Shown in pieces: positions 58,006-64,000 of a stretch of DNA of 64,000 nt (positions within the stretch are counted from its first letter, which is position 1; every line of letters begins with the position of its first letter). The DNA is from Lederbergia citrisecunda (GTDB taxonomy: Bacteria > Bacillota > Bacilli > Bacillales > Bacillaceae_C): positions 2,901,992 through 2,965,991 of the forward strand of contig NZ_JAGYPJ010000001.1 of NCBI RefSeq assembly GCF_018343695.1, written 5' to 3'. Under the pieces are notes generated by a model that saw only the letters and a list, made by a program, of their open reading frames with translations, searched no databases and had not been told where the DNA came from. The translations under genes and the position numbers were made by a program.

Positions 58006-58191
58006 ATGATTAACCTATATGTTGTAGAAAAAAGAATAGAGCAAGAAGAAAGGGAAAGACGGAGAATTGCTAATCAAGCGTGGATGACGCCTAAGCCCAA
58101 CAAGAAAAATACATTAATGGAATTATTGGAAGCTGCGTTTCGAAAATCTGTTAATTTCAAAAAACATACACGAAAAATGTATGATTTCTAG
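58006..58191 (+). CDS. Small basic protein, 61 residues
   Basis: Starts MINLYVVEKRIEQEERERRR, ends with Lys-rich FRKSVNFKKHTRKMYDF. Highly charged, helical. ATG at 58006 seven bases after GGAGGAG; the longer frame lacks a site. Unknown family. Confidence 0.68.
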   Translation: MINLYVVEKRIEQEERERRRIANQAWMTPKPNKKNTLMELLEAAFRKSVNFKKHTRKMYDF

Positions 58192-58269
58192 CGAACCGTG
58201 GGAAAATTCATCGAATATTTCCGGGGAAATATGACGAACGAAGATTAAATATTGCCTTTGTACTGAAAT

Positions 58270-58298
58270 TGCTTCTAACATTAGAAGCATTTTTTTTA
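58270..58298 (+). terminator. Terminator of the 61-residue gene
   Basis: TGCTTCTAA/TTAGAAGCA stem with a two-base loop followed by TTTTTTTT; located 78 bases after the stop. Confidence 0.85.
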
Positions 58299-58347
58299 TT
58301 AAATATCAAAAACTATTAGGCAATATCATATTTTCAGGAGGAAATAA

Positions 58348-59937
58348 ATGAAAGCGACAGATGTAATCGTACAAAGTTTAGAAAACGAAGGAGTCGAATA
58401 CATTTTTGGCATTGTTGGAAAAGAAACATTAGACATCATAGAATCTATTTCAAAATCTAAGCAGATCACCTTCATTCCAGTCCGACATGAACAAGGAGCA
58501 GCATTTATGGCAAGTGCATATGGAAAATTTTTCGGTAAACCAGGAGTATGCACCTCCACTTTAGGTCCTGGAGCAACGAATTTAATAACTGGAATAGCTA
58601 GTGCATTCTTAGACTATTCCCCAATCGTTGTTATCACTGGACAAGCTGGACTTGATAAACAGCATAAGCCATACCACCAATGTATTGATCTCGTAAAAAT
58701 ATTTGAACCGATCACCAAATGTGCGGTACAAGTCCTAGACAATCAATCCATTTCGGAAATGATCCGAAATGCATTTCGCACTTCACAAATGGAAAAACCA
58801 GGTCCTTCGCTTCTTGTCATACCTGAAAATTTGGCTATGGAACCAGCTCCACCTAAAAATCTCCCTGTACTTTCACTGCCAATTACTATTCCTGATTCCA
58901 AAACTATTATAGAAGCTTGTGACATTATGAATGAAAGCCAAAAGCCTTTTGTAATCCTTGGAAATGGATTAATACGCCAAAATGGAGTTGAAGAATTCAG
59001 TTCCTTTATTGAAAAATTACAGGCACCTGTTACCCATTCCTTTACGGCGAAAGGGATCTTGCCGAAAAACCACCCTCATAATTACTTTACTTTTGGATTC
59101 GAGGAGAATGATCTTATTTTATCTGGGGTGGATGAAGCGGACCTATTAATCCTAATTGGCTTTGACATTGTAGAAAAACTCCCGAAGGATTGGAATCGAA
59201 AAAAATTACCTATTCTGCATATTGATGCACACGTCGCCCTTGTGGATGAATATTATCCAGTTCAAGTGGAATTAATAGGCAATATTCAAAAGACTTTAAA
59301 GGAAATAAATACACAACAAATCCTCTCGAAAAATTGGACGCCTTCAAGTAATGTAAAAAAGAACATTGAGCAATCGTATCACATCAGTCATAATCAAAAA
59401 GAAACATCCCATTTGCCATTAAGTACCGAAAACATTCTACACATTATAGAAAATGTTTCGACTAACCAAACGATTTTGATTTCCGATGTTGGCGCACACA
59501 AAATATCGATTGCACGCACTTACCAACCAAAGCAAGCTGGTGGTGTTCTGATTTCTAACGGATATGCTTCAATGGGAACGGCCATCCCCAGTTCAATCGG
59601 CGCAAAATTAGCTCGTCCAAATGGCGTAATCATTTGTATCACAGGTGACGGCGGAGCGATGATGAATTTTGCAGAAATTGAAACGGCAAAACGACTTGGC
59701 ATATCATTTATAATGATTGTACTTAACGATTATGTTTTAAAACTGGAAGAGCAAATGATGAATAAGAAATTTGGTAATAGCTTTGGAGTTAATTTTGGAA
59801 ATCCCGATTTTGTTCAATTAGCAATGAGTTTCGGAATAAAAGGTGTAAGACCGCAAACACTTAGTGAATTCGAGGAATTATTGAAATCTGCAATATCATC
59901 AGAGGAACTCATATTATTCGAGATTCCCCTTCCATAA
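58348..59937 (+). CDS. Thiamine-diphosphate-dependent enzyme (acetolactate synthase/AlsS-like)
   Basis: 529 residues, shorter than acetolactate synthase (about 560-570). N-terminal pyrimidine-binding domain with catalytic Glu in RHEQGAA near 48, central domain, and C-terminal diphosphate domain with GDGGAMMN near 430 and VLND near 458. Decarboxylation or ligation of a 2-oxo acid is expected. No regulatory small subunit gene is nearby, so the catabolic AlsS-like or an oxalyl/benzoylformate-type role is possible. ATG after AGGAGG. Confidence 0.84.
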   Translation: MKATDVIVQSLENEGVEYIFGIVGKETLDIIESISKSKQITFIPVRHEQGAAFMASAYGKFFGKPGVCTSTLGPGATNLITGIASAFLDYSPIVVITGQAGLDKQHKPYHQCIDLVKIFEPITKCAVQVLDNQSISEMIRNAFRTSQMEKPGPSLLVIPENLAMEPAPPKNLPVLSLPITIPDSKTIIEACDIMNESQKPFVILGNGLIRQNGVEEFSSFIEKLQAPVTHSFTAKGILPKNHPHNYFTFGFEENDLILSGVDEADLLILIGFDIVEKLPKDWNRKKLPILHIDAHVALVDEYYPVQVELIGNIQKTLKEINTQQILSKNWTPSSNVKKNIEQSYHISHNQKETSHLPLSTENILHIIENVSTNQTILISDVGAHKISIARTYQPKQAGGVLISNGYASMGTAIPSSIGAKLARPNGVIICITGDGGAMMNFAEIETAKRLGISFIMIVLNDYVLKLEEQMMNKKFGNSFGVNFGNPDFVQLAMSFGIKGVRPQTLSEFEELLKSAISSEELILFEIPLP

Positions 59938-60126
59938 TGGTGAAAAAGTGGAAAGAGGAACGAAAGAAAGATATTTAACCCCAGATGATATCGCCTTGTC
60001 ATCGACGTAGTATTTGAATGCAGAAATGAAATGTATATAGCAGATTTGGGCGTTTATAAACCTACAGGCGGTTATTATCCAAACACAGGTGTCATTTGGA
60101 AAATTACGAAGCCAACTTCTTTTTAA
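59938..60126 (+). pseudogene. Frameshifted remnant of a beta-propeller/sugar-dehydrogenase-like gene
   Basis: Right after the TPP-enzyme stop, the plus strand reads VERGTKERYLTPDDIA, then in the next frame CRNEMYIADLGVYKPTGGYY...NTGVIWKITK and a stop. The MYIAD...GVIWKIT pattern is that of the end of NHL/PQQ-sugar-dehydrogenase-like propellers. No start or full domain; overlaps the membrane gene's 3' end by 23 bases. I infer a decayed gene. Confidence 0.45.
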
Positions 60127-60664
60127 TACGCTTAAAGCTTGTCACACTAATTTCAATCCAAAACCAACTATATAATAAAGAAAATAACAGAATGCTGCCC
60201 GTCGTATATAGGTTAAACGACGTTGAGGCTACAGGACCAAGTAATGGGAATTTGAAAATATACAATACAGACAATATCCCAAGAAATAAAGAAGTACTTC
60301 CTCCAAAAAGAATGCTGAACCTTCTTTTGAAGACGAAAAATGAGCATCCAATCCCTAAGCCCAACAAACCCGTTGTAAACGGAAAGACGATAAGCTCACT
60401 GGGTTGTAATATGAATAATAAAAGTATCGTTGTGAAATATGAGAGTACGCCATAGCGTATTGAAATAATTGTACAAACAATTATAGGTGCAGTTGCGAGT
60501 GGACTAATAAAAAATCCAAGTACTGGTATAACTCCTCCCGCAGCTTGAAAAATTGTAGACAAGCAGCTTAGTAAAGAAACTAAAATCAATTTCATTGTGG
60601 TCGTATGCTGAAGGAAAGCTTTATGAATTGTTTGTGCATCACTAGAAATTATGTTAGAAAACAA
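60104..60664 (-). CDS. Polytopic membrane protein, unknown
   Basis: 186 residues with about five to six membrane helices, and a basic C-terminus (FKRIKKK). The hydrophobic pattern GVIPVLGFFISPLATAPIIVC recalls ECF-transporter S components or DUF2232-type proteins, but I cannot assign it. TTG start at 60664 seven bases after GAGGGAGAG. Confidence 0.72.
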   Translation of the reverse strand: MFSNIISSDAQTIHKAFLQHTTTMKLILVSLLSCLSTIFQAAGGVIPVLGFFISPLATAPIIVCTIISIRYGVLSYFTTILLLFILQPSELIVFPFTTGLLGLGIGCSFFVFKRRFSILFGGSTSLFLGILSVLYIFKFPLLGPVASTSFNLYTTGSILLFSLLYSWFWIEISVTSFKRIKKKLAS

Positions 60665-60793
60665 CTTGATTCTCTCCCTCTATTTTTTGGGGATAACCTT
60701 TAATATTGTATGAACTTCATCTCGTATAGTTGCTTTAAGACTGAAATGAAAATAAATCGTGGTATAATGAGAAAAAAAGTAAAGGAAGAGAAT

Positions 60794-61810
60794 ATGATAC
60801 TTGGATTAACGATTATCTTAATACTTGTTTTATTTTTACCTTTTACTGTTAAAAAGGTTGAGCACAATTTAGAAGCCTTCTTGTTTGTCATGGGACTAGC
60901 AGCGGCTTTCATTAGCAAAGTATTAGATGGAAAATTGTTTATGAAAGCATTGGAAGACCCCATACATATTACATTAGCAGTACTTATCGCAGGCTTATTA
61001 TTCAAATGGTTACAAAAACCTATTGAAAACGGGATATTGGGTGTAAGCAAAGCAATTCCATTTCGATTGTTCGTTGCATTAACAGTCATTTTTCTCGGAC
61101 TCATTTCAAGTGTCATAACGGCGATTATTGCTGCCATCGTGTTAGTAGTGATCGTCAGTGTACTAAAGCTTGACCGTCAATCTGAATTGCGTCTCGTTGT
61201 TTTAGCATGTTTTTCAATTGGTCTAGGTGCGGCACTAACACCAATTGGCGAGCCATTATCCACGATTGCAATCAGTAAATTAAATGAGGATTTCTTTTAT
61301 TTGCTTGAATTAATTGGAATCGACGTGATTCCAGCTGTAACGATATTCGGAATCCTTGCCGCTATTCTTGTCAGCCCCAAACAATCGGACGTTGGGTTGT
61401 CGGCTCAACAAAATGCAGAAAACTATTCAGAAATTATCATTCGAGCTGTAAAAATCTATTTATTCGTTATGGGGTTAACATTACTCGGGGCAGGTTTTGA
61501 ACCATTTATTGAAAAATATTTACTTGGCCTTAGTCCACTATTGTTATACTGGATCAACATGATTTCCGCTATTTTAGATAATGCAACACTAGCTGCAGCA
61601 GAAATTAGTCCTTCAATGGACGAGCCTACGATTAAAGCAATCTTACTAGGTCTTTTAATCAGTGGTGGAATGCTCATACCTGGAAATATCCCTAACATTA
61701 TTGCAGCAGGCAAACTAAACATTACAAGCCGTGAATGGGCACGTTTCGGAGTACCTGTAGGATTAATTGCAATGGTTGTTTATTTTATTGTTATTTTGAT
61801 ATTTGGGTAA
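60794..61810 (+). CDS. DUF1646 family putative cation transporter
   Basis: 338 residues, about nine membrane helices. The LGAALTPIGEPLSTIAISKL loop near residue 155 and SAILDNATLAAAEI near 255 are DUF1646 hallmarks, related to ion/cation antiporter-type (IT superfamily) transporters. ATG 60794 after AAAGGA. Single-gene. Substrate unproven. Confidence 0.85.
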   Translation: MILGLTIILILVLFLPFTVKKVEHNLEAFLFVMGLAAAFISKVLDGKLFMKALEDPIHITLAVLIAGLLFKWLQKPIENGILGVSKAIPFRLFVALTVIFLGLISSVITAIIAAIVLVVIVSVLKLDRQSELRLVVLACFSIGLGAALTPIGEPLSTIAISKLNEDFFYLLELIGIDVIPAVTIFGILAAILVSPKQSDVGLSAQQNAENYSEIIIRAVKIYLFVMGLTLLGAGFEPFIEKYLLGLSPLLLYWINMISAILDNATLAAAEISPSMDEPTIKAILLGLLISGGMLIPGNIPNIIAAGKLNITSREWARFGVPVGLIAMVVYFIVILIFG

Positions 61811-61946
61811 ACACTTTTTCGAGTGAATTCTGAACACTTCTAATTAAAAATATCGAATACGTTTTACGAATGCATACTCCTTTTTGACTTATTGAGAAAT
61901 CATTAGTAAGCGTAAGAGTCTAGCAGAAAAAAACATTAAGACTAGT

Positions 61947-61985
61947 AGTAAAAAAGCAGATGCGACAACAAGTCTCATCTGCTTT
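61947..61985 (-). terminator. Terminator of the pepA transcript
   Basis: AGCAGATG/CATCTGCT stem with a 13-base loop and TTTTTTAC on the minus strand, beyond the repeat that follows pepA. Confidence 0.82.
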
Positions 61986-62006
61986 TGCATTTTTTCCAGA
62001 TTTGAA

Positions 62007-62150
62007 AGGAACCCGGTTACTCGTATGCTCTTTTGAAGGAATGCAAGTAAGACTTGCGTTACTTTACCTTGATTTTTTCGGGCATAAGGACACGCGAGAT
62101 TTCCTTGCGTTACCTCCACCCTACTTTTTTCAAGCTCAAGGGCACGCAAG
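62007..62150 (-). repeat. Tandem ~51-base repeat downstream of pepA
   Basis: Two clear units, 62099-62150 and 62048-62098, both CTYGCGTG...AACGCAAG on the minus strand, plus a diverged third (62007-62047). The repeats follow the pepA stop and precede its terminator. The frame through them (61889-62197) has no ribosome binding site. Confidence 0.7.
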
Positions 62151-62197
62151 CGACTAGAATCCCTTTTTCCAACTTCCTTTTCGTAATTCTTATTCAT

Positions 62198-63586
62198 TTA
62201 CTTAGAAACATGAGTTGTAAAATCTGCTAAAAGCCTCGCACCGAATCCGGTTGCTGATTTCGAATAGTATCCTGTTGCACGATTGCTTGCCATTACACCT
62301 GCCATATCGACATGTAGCCATTTGCTTGATTTTGGTACGAATCGGCGCAAAAATAATCCTGCAGTGATGGAGCCTGCTTCGGCTCTTGAACTGATGTTGC
62401 AAAGATCTGCATAATCGCTGTTCAAATATGAATCATATGCATCTACAAGCGGCATTGGCCATACGTAATCGCCATTTTCTCGACCGATTTTTTTCATTTC
62501 ATCTGCAAGCTCTTCATCGCCAAATACACCTGCCATTTTTGATCCGAGTGCATTTCCAATTGCTCCTGTTAAAGTAGCGATATCCACAATATAGTCAGCA
62601 TTTAGTTCACCTGCACGAATCAATCCATCGGCTAAAATAAGTCTTCCTTCAGCATCTGTATTCCCTACATGTACTGTTAACCCATTTTTATAATGAATCA
62701 CTTCAGAAGGTAGGAAAGAATGGCTATCAGGCATATTTTCTACGATAGGGATAAGCGCCGTTACGTTTACGCTTGCCTTCATATCTACTAGGAGCTTCAT
62801 CGCACCAGCGACAGCAGCAGATCCGCCCATATCCATTTTCATATCACTAATATCCGCGCCTCTTTTTAAGCTAATACCGCCTGTATCAAAGGTGACTCCT
62901 TTTCCTACAAGTACGACGTGAGGCTTTGTTTTATCTGTACAATAAGAGATTTCTACAAAAGATGGTTCATACTTGCTTCCTCTGCAAACAGCTAGAACAC
63001 CATTCATTTGTCCTTCTTCCAGTTGCTTCTTACGTAAAATTTGAACCTTGGCATCAGTATTTTTAAATTCTTTTTCAAGTACTTCAGGATATGTTTCCGG
63101 ATTTAAGGTACTCGGTATTTCATTCATCAAATCTCTTGAATAAGCTACTGCCTTGGCTCGGGCTTCCCCCTCTTTAACAGAAGCCTGAACGTCTTCACAA
63201 TCTATTAATTCTAATTTTGTTTTAAATGAATTTTTATCAGATTTGTAGTTTAAAAATTGATAAGAACCTAATTCCCATCCTTCAATAAAGGCACAAACCG
63301 ACTTTCCTTTGTCTAATTTTGAAAAACCATTTTCTAAAACTGCGCCTTCCAATACGGCAGATGGAATCTTTCTTCCACTCAATTCTCTAGCAATCGAACC
63401 CGCAATATTTCTCACATTTTCATATGAAATGTCTTTGTTTTGATTTTCTTTAATAATTGCATAAACGTTTCCGTCCAATAATAAAGTAATGAATTTACCT
63501 TGGTGATTTTGAATAAATTCTTTTAATTGAGGGTTATTCTCCACAAGTGAATTATTTGAAAAAGTAATATATGCCTTAGATGTCAT
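62198..63586 (-). CDS. pepA: Leucyl aminopeptidase (M17, PepA)
   Basis: 462 residues. The M17 signature NTDAEGRLI is present near 326, with metal ligands in GKGVTFDTGGISLKRG near 228 and KMDMGGSAAV near 248. Di-zinc/manganese aminopeptidase removing N-terminal residues from peptides in the cytoplasm. ATG start after AGGAGAG. Downstream of an acyl-CoA dehydrogenase gene by 19 bases. Confidence 0.95.
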   Translation of the reverse strand: MTSKAYITFSNNSLVENNPQLKEFIQNHQGKFITLLLDGNVYAIIKENQNKDISYENVRNIAGSIARELSGRKIPSAVLEGAVLENGFSKLDKGKSVCAFIEGWELGSYQFLNYKSDKNSFKTKLELIDCEDVQASVKEGEARAKAVAYSRDLMNEIPSTLNPETYPEVLEKEFKNTDAKVQILRKKQLEEGQMNGVLAVCRGSKYEPSFVEISYCTDKTKPHVVLVGKGVTFDTGGISLKRGADISDMKMDMGGSAAVAGAMKLLVDMKASVNVTALIPIVENMPDSHSFLPSEVIHYKNGLTVHVGNTDAEGRLILADGLIRAGELNADYIVDIATLTGAIGNALGSKMAGVFGDEELADEMKKIGRENGDYVWPMPLVDAYDSYLNSDYADLCNISSRAEAGSITAGLFLRRFVPKSSKWLHVDMAGVMASNRATGYYSKSATGFGARLLADFTTHVSK

Positions 63587-63605
63587 AGAATTTGTCTCTC
63601 CTAAC

Positions 63606-64000
63606 TTATTTTTTTGGCCATAGTGCGGTCATTGCTAGTCCTTTTAATACTACATCATCCATTGGTGGATTATGTAAGCCTGCACGAACATCGCGATACA
63701 TTCTTTCTAACGGAAGTTTTCTAGATAGACTTGCCCCTCCAACAATGCGCATCGCTTGATCAACGATTGATAAAGCAGAATTTGTCGCCACATATTTGGC
63801 AAGGCCAAGTTCGGATTTAAGCTCAAGGCGCTCTTCTGGATTTTGGTCCCATCGATCAGCTACAGAATAAAGCAGCATTCTAGCTGTTTTTAACTCTGCT
63901 TCTATTTTTCCAATCTTTTGCTGAATATGGTCCACTTCAGCTATTGGGCCAGGCAAGCTATTAGGACGATAGTTTAGAGCGTATTGAACAGCAAAATCTC
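63606..64000 (-). CDS. Acyl-CoA dehydrogenase family protein (partial, C-terminal end)
   Basis: The frame is open to the window edge. The visible ~130 residues form the C-terminal helical domain: [28 protein letters not shown] matches the FAD-binding/tetramer region of acyl-CoA dehydrogenases and of DszC-type flavin monooxygenases. The internal ATG-like codon at 63956 is not a start. Subfamily cannot be fixed from the fragment. Confidence 0.85.
   Translation of the reverse strand, partial: DFAVQYALNYRPNSLPGPIAEVDHIQQKIGKIEAELKTARMLLYSVADRWDQNPEERLELKSELGLAKYVATNSALSIVDQAMRIVGGASLSRKLPLERMYRDVRAGLHNPPMDDVVLKGLAMTALWPKK

Noticed and set aside
61889-62197. Open frame of 102 codons just after pepA
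   Set aside because: No ribosome binding site, starts on the base after the pepA stop, and consists of the tandem repeat plus the terminator hairpin.

Overview
The window is a stretch of chromosome from a low-GC, endospore-former-like Firmicute, most probably a Bacillaceae member. Support: AT-rich intergenic DNA, strong AGGAGG-type ribosome binding sites with many TTG/GTG starts, Rho-independent terminators after most transcripts, a sigma-D-type promoter before a chemotaxis receptor, and families typical of Bacilli (DUF6366, DUF3977, SE1832, TcyP, YjiH, NamZ/MurQ, SDR-type threonine dehydrogenase with Kbl). No rRNA, tRNA, CRISPR, prophage or intact insertion sequence was seen.

Layout. 1-10 kb: HAD phosphatase (cut by the edge), YjiH membrane protein, two paralogous alpha/beta hydrolases flanking a VOC-gene remnant, and small metabolic genes (Nudix, P-loop kinase, LysR regulator, methyltransferases, GNAT). 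10.6-21 kb: bicupin oxalate decarboxylase, an MraY paralogue with a pair of DnaA boxes upstream, DUF402, HIT, DUF3977, HD-domain and Nudix proteins, and an operon of SDR, QueA-like and VOC genes. 20.6-27.7 kb: recQ with a histidine phosphatase that appears to start at ATT, an O-methyltransferase, and kbl-tdh threonine catabolism.

28-48 kb, nearly all on the minus strand, is an amino-sugar and cell-wall-sugar region. It begins with a GntR-AgaS-GatY operon (tagatose/galactosamine type), a PRK06851-type ATPase, and a 39-residue membrane peptide with a PfkB kinase. It continues with a muropeptide recycling block: MurQ etherase, PIG-L deacetylase, NamZ exo-muramidase, a tandem-GNAT protein, an RpiR regulator, an MFS importer, a Gfo/Idh dehydrogenase and TIM-barrel isomerase near a ROK repressor, then a BadF-type sugar kinase, AnmK, a second tandem-GNAT protein and a beta-lactamase-fold hydrolase. 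The logic suggested is release of MurNAc outside the cell (NamZ), entry through a non-PTS MFS carrier, ATP-dependent phosphorylation (BadF kinase, AnmK), and MurQ cleavage to GlcNAc-6-P. The two tandem-GNAT proteins and the deacetylase have no assigned place in that pathway and are the most promising unexplained part.

48-64 kb: APH-type kinase, quinone oxidoreductase and YihY/BrkB operon, cystine transporter TcyP, chemotaxis receptor, LD-carboxypeptidase with an SgrR-like regulator, a thiamine-diphosphate enzyme followed by a frameshifted gene remnant, two membrane proteins, leucyl aminopeptidase and the end of an acyl-CoA dehydrogenase. Three structured intergenic repeats that look like dispersed elements lie at 41.3, 51.3 (with a possible partial copy at 25.4) and 62.1 kb.
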